Assembly (NCBI GenBank): GCA_001544655.2 | Contig: FCOD02000001.1 | Coordinates: 248,001 to 312,000 of the forward strand | Origin: Caballeronia turbans | GTDB taxonomy: Bacteria > Pseudomonadota > Gammaproteobacteria > Burkholderiales > Burkholderiaceae | Length of the DNA stretch: 64,000 bases | Direction: 5' to 3' | Notes under the pieces: model-generated | The model's database searches: none | What the model saw: the letters and a program-made list of their open reading frames with translations, nothing else | Told to the model about the DNA's origin: nothing | Translations under genes and position numbers: made by a program | Shown: positions 9,510 through 19,193 of the stretch, piece after piece | Layout: every line of letters starts with the position of its first letter | How positions within the stretch are numbered: position 1 is the stretch's first letter

Positions 9510-10304
9510 ATGTCATTTCCGCATATCGACTTACTTTATTCTGCTTCGGGGCTCGCGGTGGGCTTTCTCGTCGGCCTGACGGGCGTGGGCGGCGGTTCGC
9601 TAATGACACCGCTGCTCGTCCTGCTGTTCGGCATCCACCCGGCGACCGCCGTCGGCACCGACCTGCTCTACGCGGCCGCGACCAAGACCGCCGGTACGCT
9701 CGTGCACGGCATCAAGGGTTCGGTCGACTGGCGCATCACCGGCCGTCTCGCCGCGGGCAGCGTGCCGGCGGCGGCCATCACACTGTATTTCCTGCACGCG
9801 CACGGCATTGAATCGCGCGACACCGCGCGGCTCATCCAGCTGATACTCGGTACGGCGCTACTCATCACCGCCATTTCGTTGGTCTTTCGGCCGCAACTCG
9901 CCCGCTTCGCGTACAAGAAGGGACGTGGCCGGCCCGAGCACCCCGTGCGCACCGCCGCCTGGACGGTTCTCACCGGCGCGATTCTCGGTGTCCTGGTTTC
10001 GATTACGTCCGTGGGCGCGGGCGCGATCGGGGTGACCGTGCTGCTTCTGCTGTATCCGCGTCTCGCGACGGTGCGCATCGTCGGCTCCGATGTGGCCCAC
10101 GCGGTGCCGCTCACGCTGATTGCCGGCGCCGGCCACTGGATGCTCGGCTCGGTCGACTGGGCCCTGCTCGCCTCGCTCCTCGTGGGTTCGATTCCGGGCA
10201 TTGCCATCGGCAGCATGCTCTCCTCGAGGGCGCCCGAAGCGCTGCTGCGTCACGTGCTTGCCGCGACGCTGGTACTCGTCGGAGCAAAGCTCGTGTTCAG
10301 TTGA
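9510..10304 (+). CDS. TauE/SafE-family sulfite/organosulfonate exporter
   Basis: 264 residues with about eight predicted membrane helices in two repeats. The first repeat begins SASGLAVGFLVGLTGVGGGSLMTPLLVLLFGI and the second TGAILGVLVSITSVGAGAIGVTVLLLLYPR, both with the Gly-rich signature of the family. Start 9510 (MSFPHIDLL) places the first helix near the N-terminus; an in-frame ATG at 9432 would add 26 non-hydrophobic residues. The family exports sulfite, sulfoacetate or related anions; the substrate here is unknown and the neighbours give no hint. Confidence 0.92.
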   Translation: MSFPHIDLLYSASGLAVGFLVGLTGVGGGSLMTPLLVLLFGIHPATAVGTDLLYAAATKTAGTLVHGIKGSVDWRITGRLAAGSVPAAAITLYFLHAHGIESRDTARLIQLILGTALLITAISLVFRPQLARFAYKKGRGRPEHPVRTAAWTVLTGAILGVLVSITSVGAGAIGVTVLLLLYPRLATVRIVGSDVAHAVPLTLIAGAGHWMLGSVDWALLASLLVGSIPGIAIGSMLSSRAPEALLRHVLAATLVLVGAKLVFS

Positions 10305-10560
10305 TGTTAGTCACGCTGCTTCGCGCTTTCCAGTCGGCCGAACGACATAGGCCGATTCGCACAATGTTCCTGTTTTTCTCCTATGCCGTTTGGCCGGGTT
10401 TCGCGCTGCGGGGCGATGCGGCATCATGCCCACTCAGTTGAGCCGCGAGCAGCATAGCGGCCAGGCCGGGGCGCCGGGTAATGGGCGCGTCATCTTTCGG
10501 CGTCGATAATGCGGGCGCGCGTCATGGGACGTGTGCGGCATGTTCACGAGGAGTCAGGCG

Positions 10561-12258
10561 ATGAATGAGAAGGACCATCCGCAGAACGAGCTTCCCTCCA
10601 GCATCGATACGCCAGCCGGCGACGCGCCGGCGGACCCCGCGCGGCGGCGGCTGCTTGCGGCTGGCGTGGGTCTCGCAGGACTGTCGCTCGGCGGGTGCAA
10701 CCTGTTCGAAAACAAGCCGTCCACGCCTAAAACCGCAGCCGATGTCGCACTCGACCGCACGCTCACGGCGAAGGTTCAGCACATCGTCGTGATTTACGCG
10801 GAGAACCGCAGCTTCACCAATCTCTACGGCAATTATCCGGGCGTGCAATATCCGCTCTCAGCCGTGCCCGCGTCGCAGTACACGCAACTCGATCGCGACG
10901 GCCTCACGCCCATGCCCACGCTCCCGAAAATCTGGGGCGGGCTCGTGCCGCAAGCGCAGGAAGTCGGCGGCAAGCGCTTTGCGATTTCCGAGCAGCAGAT
11001 CACCGGTCTGCGCAACGCGCCCTTCCAGATCATGGACGCGAACGGGGCGCCGCTTCCCAATTCGGTCATCACGCGGGATCTGGTCCACCGGTTTTATCAG
11101 AACCAGATGCAGATCAACGCGGGTCGTAATAATCAGTTCGCGGCGTGGGGCGACTCGGGCGGCCTCGTGATGGGCCATTACCAGAACTCGCCTGAGACGC
11201 TGAAGCTGTGGGGGCTCGCGCAGCAATACACGCTCTGCGACAACTTTTTCATGTCGGCATTCGGCGGCTCGTGGCTGAACCATATTTTCCTGATCTCGGC
11301 GCAGGCGCCCTTCTATCCGGACGCGAAAGGCAGTCCGGCGGCAAAGTTGCTTGCAGTGATCGAAGGCGACGACCCCACCGGATCGCGCCTCAAACTCGCG
11401 CCCGATTCGCCGAAATCGGCGCTCGAAGGTCCGCCGAAGTTCGTGCGCGACGGGGCGCTCACCGCCGATGGCTATGCGGTCAACACCATGTTCCCGCCCT
11501 ATCAGCCGAGCAATGTGCCGCCCCCGCAAGGTGGCGATCCGCGTTACGCGGACCGGGCGAACGCGCTCGTGTTGCCGCCGCAGACTTACGCGACCATCGG
11601 CGATCGCCTGTCGGACAGGAACATCGACTGGGCGTGGTACAGCGGCGCCTGGCAATACGCGCTCGAGCACCGGGACACCGGCGCGGTGCCGGACTTCCAG
11701 TATCACCATCAACCGTTCAACTACTTCGCGAACTACGCACCGGGCACCGCCGCGCGCACTCAGCATCTGCGCGACGCGGGTCTGGGCGACGATCCATCGA
11801 CGAACAAGCTGCTCGCCGACATCGACGCGGGCCGCCTCCCCGCCGTCACCTTTTACAAGCCGCAAGGCAATCTCAACATGCACGCGGGCTATGCGGATGT
11901 CGCTTCCGGCGACCGGCATATCTCGAACGTGATCGAGCACATCCAGCGCGGGCCGCAGTGGGAAAACACGGTGGTGATCGTCACCGTCGACGAGAACGGC
12001 GGCTGGTGGGACCATGTCTCGCCGCCGAAGGGCGATCGCTGGGGCCCGGGCTCGCGCATTCCGGCGCTCGTGATCTCCCCGTTCGCGAAGAAGGGCTACG
12101 TCGATCACACCGTGTACGACACGAACTCGATCTTGCGCTTCATCTCGCGCGTGCATGACCTGGCACCGCTCGACGGCGTGGCCTCACGGGATCGTGCCTT
12201 CGCCGCGAACGGCCAGGCGCCGCTCGGCGACCTGACGAAATCGCTGGACCTTGCGTAG
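10561..12258 (+). CDS. Acid phosphatase AcpA-like / phosphoesterase-family lipoprotein
   Basis: 565 residues of the alkaline-phosphatase-like phosphoesterase family (phospholipase C / AcpA type). The N-terminus has PARRRLLAAGVGLAGLSLGGC, which combines a twin-arginine-like motif with a lipobox, so export by Tat and lipidation are likely. Metal and catalytic motifs visible are VVIYAENRSFTNLYGNYPG (Asn and Glu near the N-terminus), HAGYADVASGDRHISNVIEH and VDENGGWWDHVSPP near the C-terminus. The ATG at 10561 follows GAGGAG. Members hydrolyse phosphomonoesters; the physiological substrate is unknown. The gene is monocistronic. Confidence 0.88.
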   Translation: MNEKDHPQNELPSSIDTPAGDAPADPARRRLLAAGVGLAGLSLGGCNLFENKPSTPKTAADVALDRTLTAKVQHIVVIYAENRSFTNLYGNYPGVQYPLSAVPASQYTQLDRDGLTPMPTLPKIWGGLVPQAQEVGGKRFAISEQQITGLRNAPFQIMDANGAPLPNSVITRDLVHRFYQNQMQINAGRNNQFAAWGDSGGLVMGHYQNSPETLKLWGLAQQYTLCDNFFMSAFGGSWLNHIFLISAQAPFYPDAKGSPAAKLLAVIEGDDPTGSRLKLAPDSPKSALEGPPKFVRDGALTADGYAVNTMFPPYQPSNVPPPQGGDPRYADRANALVLPPQTYATIGDRLSDRNIDWAWYSGAWQYALEHRDTGAVPDFQYHHQPFNYFANYAPGTAARTQHLRDAGLGDDPSTNKLLADIDAGRLPAVTFYKPQGNLNMHAGYADVASGDRHISNVIEHIQRGPQWENTVVIVTVDENGGWWDHVSPPKGDRWGPGSRIPALVISPFAKKGYVDHTVYDTNSILRFISRVHDLAPLDGVASRDRAFAANGQAPLGDLTKSLDLA

Positions 12259-12261
12259 CGG

Positions 12262-12654
12262 CTAGCCGCGCTCGATCCAGGCCCGCGCCGAGATCTCCAG
12301 CAAATAGCCGTAGTGCAGCGCGCCGACCGGCACGACGGCGCGCGCCGGTTTCCACGCGCCGAAGTGGCGCGCGTAGATTTCGTTGAACGCTTTCCAATGA
12401 TCGACGCCGACGAGATACACGGTCACTTCGATGCAGTCTGCGAGACTCGCGCCTGCCGCTTCGAGCACGGTGCGCAGATTCGAAAGAGTCTGTTCAGCCT
12501 GCTCTTCGAACGGGAGATCGCCCGTATGCGTGCCGTCTGGACGGATAGGCAACTGGCCGGACACGCACACGAGATTGCCGGCGCGGGTCGCGTGGCTGTA
12601 GTGTCCCGCCGGAATCGGCAGGCCGGGAGCGTTGATGGTTTCGATCGGAGGCAT
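12262..12654 (-). CDS. RidA-family (YjgF/UK114) deaminase
   Basis: 130 residues. RidA proteins hydrolyse reactive enamine/imine intermediates. Visible family motifs are GNLVCVSGQLPIRPDG, EEQAEQTLSNLRTVLEAAGASLADCIEVTVYLV and the C-terminal KPARAVVPVGALHYGYLLEISARAW, where the Arg of PAR is the equivalent of the catalytic Arg105 in E. coli RidA. It belongs to a RidA subgroup, and the exact substrate is not evident. Its stop lies only three bases after the stop of the convergent phosphatase gene. Confidence 0.92.
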   Translation of the reverse strand: MPPIETINAPGLPIPAGHYSHATRAGNLVCVSGQLPIRPDGTHTGDLPFEEQAEQTLSNLRTVLEAAGASLADCIEVTVYLVGVDHWKAFNEIYARHFGAWKPARAVVPVGALHYGYLLEISARAWIERG

Positions 12655-12810
12655 CGTCGGTTCGGGTGGAGTGACAAACGGTGAGATGGGCGTCGACGGC
12701 GGATTATTGATTCGGAGTCAAGTTTCATTTGAGACTATCGCTCTTTTTGCGAGAGTCCAAGCGGCTCATACTGTGCTCATCGTAGTTCGAACATTCAACG
12801 GAGCACAAAC

Positions 12811-13707
12811 ATGAACATTTTCATCACTGGCGCGGGCGGGTTTATCGGCGGTTCGATCGCGGCGGGCCTCGCGCGTGACGGTCATCGGGTGCGCGGTCTT
12901 ATCCGGCGCACGGAACAGGCCGAGGACCTGAAGCGCCTGAACATCGAACCGGTGATCGGCAGCCTGGACGACACCGACTTGCTGACCGCCGAGGCGCGCG
13001 CCGCCGATGCTGTCATCAACGCCGCGAGCAGCGATCATCGCGGCGCCGTCCAGGCGCTGATCGGCGCGCTCGAAGGCACGAACAAGCCGTTCCTGCATAC
13101 GAGCGGATCGAGCATCGTCGGCGATGCGTCGGGCGGCGAGGCATCGGACAAAATCTACTCCGAGGACGACCTGCCCGAGCCGACGCCCGACAAGGCGCCG
13201 CGCGTGGCGATCGACACACTGGTGCTCGATGCCGCAAAACGCGGCGTGCGCTCGACCGTGCTCTGCAACACATTGATTTACGGCCACGGCGCCGTCCCGA
13301 ATACGGCAAGCGTGCAGTTGCCGCGACTGGAGCGTCAGGCGAAGAAGAGCGGCATCGTGCGCCACGTGGGACGCGGCCTGAACATCTGGTCGAACGTGCA
13401 TATCGACGATGTCGTCGATATCTACCGCCTCGCGCTCGAAAAATCGCCGGCGGGCACTTTCTACTTCGTCGAAAGCGGCGAGGCGCAGTTCCGCGACATG
13501 ACGGCCGCCATGGCCCGCGCCCTCGAACTGCGTGGGCCGGAAGACTGGCCGCTCGAGGAAGCGATCAAGGAATGGGGTTATGAAATGGCGTCGTACGGTC
13601 TCGGCTCGAACAGCCGCGTGCGCAGCAAGCGCACGCGCGAGACGCTCGGCTGGCAGCCGAAACGCACGTCCGTCATCAAATGGATCGATGACGACATGGC
13701 CGCCTGA
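12811..13707 (+). CDS. NAD(P)-dependent epimerase/dehydratase (extended SDR)
   Basis: 298 residues. The Rossmann GxxGxxG is at the N-terminus (MNIFITGAGGFIGGSIAAGL). Later segments typical of atypical extended SDRs are FLHTSGSSIVGDASGGE, TVLCNTLIYGHG and NVHIDDVVDIYRLAL. The usual catalytic YxxxK cannot be placed with confidence, so activity may differ from classical epimerases. ACGGAGC precedes the ATG. It is divergent from ridA across 156 bp. No pathway is indicated by neighbours. Confidence 0.9.
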   Translation: MNIFITGAGGFIGGSIAAGLARDGHRVRGLIRRTEQAEDLKRLNIEPVIGSLDDTDLLTAEARAADAVINAASSDHRGAVQALIGALEGTNKPFLHTSGSSIVGDASGGEASDKIYSEDDLPEPTPDKAPRVAIDTLVLDAAKRGVRSTVLCNTLIYGHGAVPNTASVQLPRLERQAKKSGIVRHVGRGLNIWSNVHIDDVVDIYRLALEKSPAGTFYFVESGEAQFRDMTAAMARALELRGPEDWPLEEAIKEWGYEMASYGLGSNSRVRSKRTRETLGWQPKRTSVIKWIDDDMAA

Positions 13708-13717
13708 TCGCCGATGA

Positions 13718-13748
13718 CGCGGCAAATTGGCTTGACCAATTTGCCGCG
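13718..13748. terminator. Hairpin between convergent SDR and Ldh-family genes
   Basis: CGCGGCAAATTGG and CCAATTTGCCGCG form a perfect 13-bp stem around CTTGA, 11 bp after the SDR stop and 17 bp from the opposite stop. A shared terminator is likely, although the AT pairs lie at the loop side of the stem rather than in a trailing T-run. Confidence 0.75.
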
Positions 13749-13764
13749 CGTGCGACATCACGCG

Positions 13765-14874
13765 TTACTTCAGCGCAGCCGCAAACTTCTCGATATCCGC
13801 TTCCGGCATGCCCGACTTCGTCGCGGAATCGCGGATCTGCTTCCACGTCGTCGGATCGATTGCGATGCCGTTCGCCGTGCGGTCCGCGCGACGCGCCTCC
13901 TCCGGCTCGCCCGGCGCGTAGATCGCGTCCACGCCCGCCGCCCGCGGCGAAGCCTTCATCCATTCGAGGAACGCTTCGGCCTCGGCCTGCGCGGCGGGGG
14001 CATCGAACGCGTTCGGATCGACGATCACCGAGGTCATGCAGTTGATGATCGCGCTCGACTTCTCCAGCGTCTCCTCGTGCGTCGTATAGCCGCCCGAGAG
14101 CGCCCCGCCGAAAATCTCGCACAACGCGGCGAGGCCCGAACCCTTGTGCAGTCCGAACGCCGTGAGCGAACCGAACGGCTCTTCGTGCATCACCTTCGGT
14201 TCGATGGTCGGCTTGCCTTCGTGATCCAGCAGCATGCCCGGCGCGACCTTCACGCCCTTGTTGTACGCCACCCGCGTCTTGCCGTAAGCGATGCCGGCGG
14301 TCGCGAAGTCGAGCACGAGCGGGCTCTTGCCCTCGCGCGGATAGGCTGCGCAGAACGGGTTCGTGCCGAAACGCCGGTCGATGCCGCCGAAGGGTGCCAC
14401 GAGCGGATCGCCCGCGACGTTCACGAAGTGGAAAGACACGAGCCCCGCCTTCGCGCACTGCTCCGCCCAATGACCGATGCGCCCGATGTGATGCGCATTG
14501 CGCAAGCCCACCGCGCACACACCGAGCTTCTTCGCGCGCTCGATTCCATGTTCCATCGCTTCGTAGGCGACCACTTGCCCGAAGCCCTTGCGGCCATCGA
14601 CGGTCAGCACGGCGCCCGCATCGCGCACGATTTGGGCGTGCGTGTTGAGCTTCAACTGGCCCTCGCCGAGCGACGCGACGTAGCGCGGGATCATCCCGAC
14701 GCCGTGCGAATCGTGACCCGACAGATTCGACATCACGAGGTGGTCCGCGACCAGTTCCGCCTCGCGCGGCGCGCTGCCGGCTGATTCCCAGATCGCGCGG
14801 ACATAGGCGTGCAGCGTGTCGGCGGCGATGCGCTGTTCGGTGGCATAAGGGGTGGACGTGGGGGATGCATTCAT
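13765..14874 (-). CDS. Ldh-family oxidoreductase (malate/L-lactate/ureidoglycolate type)
   Basis: 369 residues of the type-2 malate/L-lactate dehydrogenase family (PF02615). Signatures are HLVMSNLSGHDSHGVGMIPRYV, NAHHIGRIGHWAEQCAKAGLVSFHFVN (the HHxGR segment with the catalytic His) and GGIDRRFGTNPFCAAYP. The family reduces or oxidises 2-hydroxy acids with NAD(P). The substrate (malate, sulfolactate, ureidoglycolate and others) cannot be told from sequence alone. It is a single gene. Confidence 0.93.
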   Translation of the reverse strand: MNASPTSTPYATEQRIAADTLHAYVRAIWESAGSAPREAELVADHLVMSNLSGHDSHGVGMIPRYVASLGEGQLKLNTHAQIVRDAGAVLTVDGRKGFGQVVAYEAMEHGIERAKKLGVCAVGLRNAHHIGRIGHWAEQCAKAGLVSFHFVNVAGDPLVAPFGGIDRRFGTNPFCAAYPREGKSPLVLDFATAGIAYGKTRVAYNKGVKVAPGMLLDHEGKPTIEPKVMHEEPFGSLTAFGLHKGSGLAALCEIFGGALSGGYTTHEETLEKSSAIINCMTSVIVDPNAFDAPAAQAEAEAFLEWMKASPRAAGVDAIYAPGEPEEARRADRTANGIAIDPTTWKQIRDSATKSGMPEADIEKFAAALK

Positions 14875-15001
14875 TGCGGCACTCGTCTCCGTAGTTGATG
14901 GCTCGCGCGTTTCGAATTTCGAGGCACGCGCGGGCCTATCACTTTACAGACGATCAACTGGCCTTACCAGTTTGTTTTTACGAAATCGCTGAAAACCGGC
15001 C

Positions 15002-15028
15002 AAAAAAAGCCCGGACAGACCGGGCTTT
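15002..15028 (-). terminator. Rho-independent terminator of the M20 peptidase gene
   Basis: On the minus strand AAAGCCCGG-TCTGT-CCGGGCTTT is followed by a run of Ts, giving a canonical terminator 28 bp after the peptidase stop codon. Confidence 0.88.
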
Positions 15029-15055
15029 CCATACCGTCGACCGGTCGATCGAGAT

Positions 15056-16525
15056 TCAGGGCGCCGCCGCAATCACTTCCGCAACCGAGGCCGTCAGCTT
15101 TTTCGCATACGGAACGTGCAGGAATTCGTTCGGTCCATGCGCGTTCGATTTCGGGCCGAGCACGCCGCACACCATGAACTGCGAACGCGGAAACCCTTCC
15201 TTGAGCGTGTTCATGAGCGGGATCGTGCCGCCCTGCCCGATGTACGCGACGTCCGCTCCGAAGTGGCGCTTCGACGCTTCATTCAGCGACGAACGCAGCC
15301 ACGGCGCGAGGTCCGGCGCATTCCAGCCCGTCGCGGCGCCCGCTTCCGGCTTGAACGTCACCTTGGCGTTGTACGGCGGATCCATTTCGAGCAATCGCTG
15401 CAACTTCACGACCGCCTTGGCCGCGTCGACGAGCGGCGGCAGGCGCAGCGACAGCTTGAACGCCGTGCGCGGCGCGAGCACATTGCCCGCGTCCGCGAGC
15501 GGCGGCAGGCCCGCCGCGCCCGTCACGGTGAGCGACGGACGCCAGGTGGAATTGAGGAGCGCTTCGCGAGGATCGGTCGTCGTCGGCAGCACGCTGCTAC
15601 CGTCCGCCCCGCAGCTCCACGGCAGCTTCTTCCAGACATCGTCACCGAGGATGCGCGCGGTCATTTCAGCTTCGCGCCGGCGCAGCATCGGAATCGGGCA
15701 GTGAAAGCTCTCCGGCAAGAGATTGCCCGTGCTCGCATCTTCGAGGCGTTCGAACAGTTGCCGCATGATGCGGAAAGTGGACGGCGCGATGCCGCCGTAG
15801 CCGCCCGAGTGGATTCCCTCTTCGAGCACCTGCACTTCGAGATCGCCCGCGACGAGACCCCGCAGCGACGTCGTGAGCCACAGCTGATCGTAGTTGCCCG
15901 CGCCGGAATCGAGACAGATCACGAGGCCGACATCGCCGAGCCGGTCACGCAGTGCGTCGATGTAAGGCAGAAGATCGTAGCTGCCCGATTCCTCGCACGT
16001 CTCGATGATGCCGACACAGCGCGGCCGCTCGACGTTCTGCGCATCCAGCGCCGCGAGCGCGGTGATGCTGGCGTAGGTGGCATAGCCGTCGTCAGCGCCG
16101 CCGCGGCCGTAGAGCTTGTCGTCCTCGAGCTTCGGGGTCCACGGGCCGAGATCGCTGCGCCAGCCTTCGAACTCCGGCTGCTTGTCCAGATGGCCGTACA
16201 GCACGACCGTCTCGTTGCTGCCGGCGCGTGTGGCGGGCGTTTCGAAGAAAATGACCGGCGTGCGCCCGGGCAGGCGCACGATCTCGACCTTGAGACCCTT
16301 CACCGGCTGCGTGTTGATCCAGTCGACCGCATCCGTGACCACGCGCTCGATGAAGCCGTGGCGCGCCCAGTCGCTATCGAACATCGGGCTCTTCGCGGGC
16401 ACGGCGATGTAGTCGGTCAGTGCGGGCACGATCTCGTCGTTCCATTTGCGATCCACGAACTCGCGCAGCGCGGCGGAATCGAGCCGTACTGCTTCGTCGT
16501 GTTGCGTGCTGTCGCCGTTAGTCAT
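15056..16525 (-). CDS. M20-family metallopeptidase (dipeptidase, CNDP-like)
   Basis: 489 residues. Metal-binding motifs of the M20 family are seen in order: VVLYGHLDKQPE, GRGGADDGYA (bridging Asp), ETCEESGS (catalytic and metal-binding Glu), VICLDSGAGNYD and the C-terminal His in SNAHGPNE. The lid/dimerisation domain sits in the middle (GIHSGGYGGIAPSTFRIMRQL). The start at 16525 (MTNGDST) is preferred over 16555 because AAGGGAAAC lies just upstream. No signal peptide, so cytoplasmic cleavage of dipeptides or related amides is expected. Confidence 0.93.
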   Translation of the reverse strand: MTNGDSTQHDEAVRLDSAALREFVDRKWNDEIVPALTDYIAVPAKSPMFDSDWARHGFIERVVTDAVDWINTQPVKGLKVEIVRLPGRTPVIFFETPATRAGSNETVVLYGHLDKQPEFEGWRSDLGPWTPKLEDDKLYGRGGADDGYATYASITALAALDAQNVERPRCVGIIETCEESGSYDLLPYIDALRDRLGDVGLVICLDSGAGNYDQLWLTTSLRGLVAGDLEVQVLEEGIHSGGYGGIAPSTFRIMRQLFERLEDASTGNLLPESFHCPIPMLRRREAEMTARILGDDVWKKLPWSCGADGSSVLPTTTDPREALLNSTWRPSLTVTGAAGLPPLADAGNVLAPRTAFKLSLRLPPLVDAAKAVVKLQRLLEMDPPYNAKVTFKPEAGAATGWNAPDLAPWLRSSLNEASKRHFGADVAYIGQGGTIPLMNTLKEGFPRSQFMVCGVLGPKSNAHGPNEFLHVPYAKKLTASVAEVIAAAP

Positions 16526-16622
16526 GACCCTGTTTCCCTTCGAGGCAAACTTCAATCATAGACGGGATTTGCCCCCGGCTGGAGCGGCGACGGGCCGTGC
16601 ATGCCCCTTTTGGGGTGATTTT

Positions 16623-19067
16623 CTAGCGTGCTGGCTTGCTCGCCGCGCCATCGCGCGTTCCCGACACGACGACGCGCGTCGCCGCCGGGTCGGAATCGAT
16701 CGCCTGTTCGGAAAACCGAAAGCGCGACCAGCGCTTCGCCGCGAACGCGCGCGTCGCATCGCCCGAGTGCGGCGAGGCCGGATCATCGGATTCGGCGTGC
16801 GAGAGCATCGTGTCGGCTTCCACGCCGTTCTCGCCGAACGTGACGACCTGCACGTAGCTGTCGCCCTGGCCGTTGATGTCCATCGGATAACCCTTCGCAT
16901 CGAGCGGACGCCGCGCGCAGACGATCGTGAAGTAGCCCGCCTCGTCGCAGCCGCCAAAAAGCGGCACGCGCGCGCCGTTGCGGGTCGTGTAGAGCATGTC
17001 GCCGCGCCGCGAATCGAGTGCAAAGCCGTTCAGCGTCAGCGCGAGTGCCGCGCCGCCGAGCGCCTGGCGCAAGTCCTGAAGGACCGCGGGGTTGTCGGCA
17101 CTGAAGCCTGCCGGCGTCGCGAGCGGCTTGTTCGGATCGAAGCCCGACGCGTACAGGCGTTCCGGCGCGATCCGCGTCGCGCGTGACCAGAACTCGTCCC
17201 AGAGATTCGCGCCGCGCGCGTCGATCTCCGCCGTGCCATTCCACTTGCGCAGCACCTCGCAGGCCTCGTGCAGCGGGCCGAGCGCTTCGTTGACCGTGCA
17301 GACCGCATCGAGCAGCGGCTGGCGGTAGAGGCGCTCGGACATCGAGTTCGTTTCCAGCACGGCGGATTCGAGCGCGTCGCGCGTCACGCCGCCGCGCTCG
17401 CGCTGCAGGCGCGCGGCGAGCAGATGGCCGTAACGCGTGCGCAGCGACTGCTCGACGCGCGTCGCGCCCGCGATGCGCGGATAGCCCGACATCGGCGCGT
17501 TCGCGTTGGTGAGCCAGTAGCTGTCGTTGAAGTTGCCGACGTAGTCGCCGCGAACGATGTTCGGCAGTTGCTCGACGGGCAGCGCGCCCGGCTGCACGCT
17601 CGTCGAATCGACGCGCCACGCGCACGCGCTCTTCGAGCCGTCGAGGAACGGCACGCCCGGCACACGGGCCGCGAACGCGCGGCCGGCCGGAGTCGTGCAC
17701 GACTGCGCGAGCGCGTCGGGCACGTTCGGGATCGGGCCGATGTCGGCGAACCAGACGCGCTCGTCGCCGCGCCCGATCGCGAAGGTGTTCGCCCACGGCA
17801 TCGCGGCGTAGCGCTTCTGGATCGCCATGAAGTCGCCGAGCGAGCGCGCCTGATTCCACGCGAAAAAGTTCTGGAACGCGCGCGTGTTGTCGATGTTCAC
17901 GTCGGCGAGCGCATACGTGCGCTCGCCGCTCCAGCCGAGTCCCTGTGCCATCGCGGACAAATCGACGACCGGACCGTAGCGCGTCTTGTACAGCGTGCGC
18001 GACACGGATTCGTAGGTGCCGTCGGCGCGCCGCGAGCGCACCGTGAGCGGCACGGGCGTCATCGCTTCGCTCTCGCCATCGACGAGATACCGCGTCGGAT
18101 CGGCGGGATCGAGCGTCAACTGGAAAATGCCGAAGCGCCGCGCGCTCGACACCGTATGCGTCCACGCGATGTTCTCGTTGAAGCCGAGCACGATCAGCGG
18201 CACCCCGAGAAACGACACGCCCGCGACGTTCAACTGGCCGGGAATCGTCAGTTGCGCCTGATAGAAACGGTCGGGGCCGCGCCAGAACCAGTGGGGATTG
18301 CCGAACAGGATGCTGCGTTTGTCGCGCGTGATCGGCGCGCCGAACGCAAGCGCATTGCTGCCGATGCCCGCATGCTCGCCGATGGGAAAGCGCAAGGATT
18401 CGAGCGTGGTTTGCGCTGCGTCAGAGGTGGTAGCCGGCTTCGGCGGATGGGCGGTGGCGATCGATGTCACGAAGCGCGCCGAGCCGCCCGCGAGATTGGC
18501 CGCGATCAGGCGAAGGTAGATGTCGTCGGCGTTGATCTTGCCGAGCCACGGCTTGCCGCGGCACGCTGCATGCGCGTTCGGGAAGCTGCCCGCGTTCAGA
18601 TCGGCGAGATAGCGGTTGTAGCCGTTCGCGAAGCCGTCGATCAGATTGCGCAGTTCAGCCGGTTGCGCGAGACGATAACGTTCGACGGCCGCCTGATCGC
18701 CGATCAGACGAAAGAAGAAATCCGCGTCGATATTGCGCGGCTGGCCGAAGGTCGCCGCCGCTGACGGGCGCGCGTCCGGACCGAACCAGGCCGAGCGCTC
18801 GCCGCGATACGTGACGAAGCCGTCCGCGAGCGTGCACAAGTTGTCCTGCGCCTGCGCATAGCCGAAACCGAAGCCGAGGCCGCCCCAATCGGCTGCGCGG
18901 ATATGCGCAATGCCGTCCTGCGTGCGGCGGATCTCGGCGCTCCAGGCGTTCTGCGCCCCCGAATTCGTCTGGCCGGGTCCGACCGGCGTTTCCGGCGGCG
19001 CGACGCAGCCGGCCAGAAAGGCGCTCAGAAGCGCGCCGGAGATCGCAAGGCTGACGATCTGGTTCAT
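16623..19067 (-). CDS. Penicillin-acylase-family Ntn hydrolase, lipoprotein
   Basis: 814 residues. The N-terminus MNQIVSLAISGALLSAFLAGC ends in a lipobox, predicting an outer- or inner-membrane lipoprotein. The Ntn-hydrolase nucleophile is Ser237 in HAGIGSNALAFG, which would be exposed by autoproteolysis into a ~200-residue alpha and ~580-residue beta chain. Family motifs GIAHIRAADWGGLGFGFGYAQAQD (alpha), FGNPHWFW, LGFNENIAWTHTVS and NDSYWLTNANAPMSGYP (beta) are intact. Relatives include aculeacin acylase and N-acyl-homoserine-lactone acylases such as PvdQ. Membrane-linked lipoprotein anchoring is less common than free periplasmic forms. Substrate unknown. Confidence 0.9.
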   Translation of the reverse strand: MNQIVSLAISGALLSAFLAGCVAPPETPVGPGQTNSGAQNAWSAEIRRTQDGIAHIRAADWGGLGFGFGYAQAQDNLCTLADGFVTYRGERSAWFGPDARPSAAATFGQPRNIDADFFFRLIGDQAAVERYRLAQPAELRNLIDGFANGYNRYLADLNAGSFPNAHAACRGKPWLGKINADDIYLRLIAANLAGGSARFVTSIATAHPPKPATTSDAAQTTLESLRFPIGEHAGIGSNALAFGAPITRDKRSILFGNPHWFWRGPDRFYQAQLTIPGQLNVAGVSFLGVPLIVLGFNENIAWTHTVSSARRFGIFQLTLDPADPTRYLVDGESEAMTPVPLTVRSRRADGTYESVSRTLYKTRYGPVVDLSAMAQGLGWSGERTYALADVNIDNTRAFQNFFAWNQARSLGDFMAIQKRYAAMPWANTFAIGRGDERVWFADIGPIPNVPDALAQSCTTPAGRAFAARVPGVPFLDGSKSACAWRVDSTSVQPGALPVEQLPNIVRGDYVGNFNDSYWLTNANAPMSGYPRIAGATRVEQSLRTRYGHLLAARLQRERGGVTRDALESAVLETNSMSERLYRQPLLDAVCTVNEALGPLHEACEVLRKWNGTAEIDARGANLWDEFWSRATRIAPERLYASGFDPNKPLATPAGFSADNPAVLQDLRQALGGAALALTLNGFALDSRRGDMLYTTRNGARVPLFGGCDEAGYFTIVCARRPLDAKGYPMDINGQGDSYVQVVTFGENGVEADTMLSHAESDDPASPHSGDATRAFAAKRWSRFRFSEQAIDSDPAATRVVVSGTRDGAASKPAR

Positions 19068-19193
19068 CGCGTGGGTCCCCCGGTCCGATCGACGTGATGA
19101 CGGGTGCTTACCGCCCCGCCGCGCAGTATCGCATCGCGGGCAGCGCGATACGCCGCCAAAGTCTAGCCGCTCGCGTCCGCCGTGGCGAAGCCG

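Noticed and set aside
16783-18165. Long Arg/Ala-rich frames opposite and alongside the acylase gene.
   Set aside because: Typical high-GC shadow frames; the true frame has lipobox, GSN nucleophile and family motifs.
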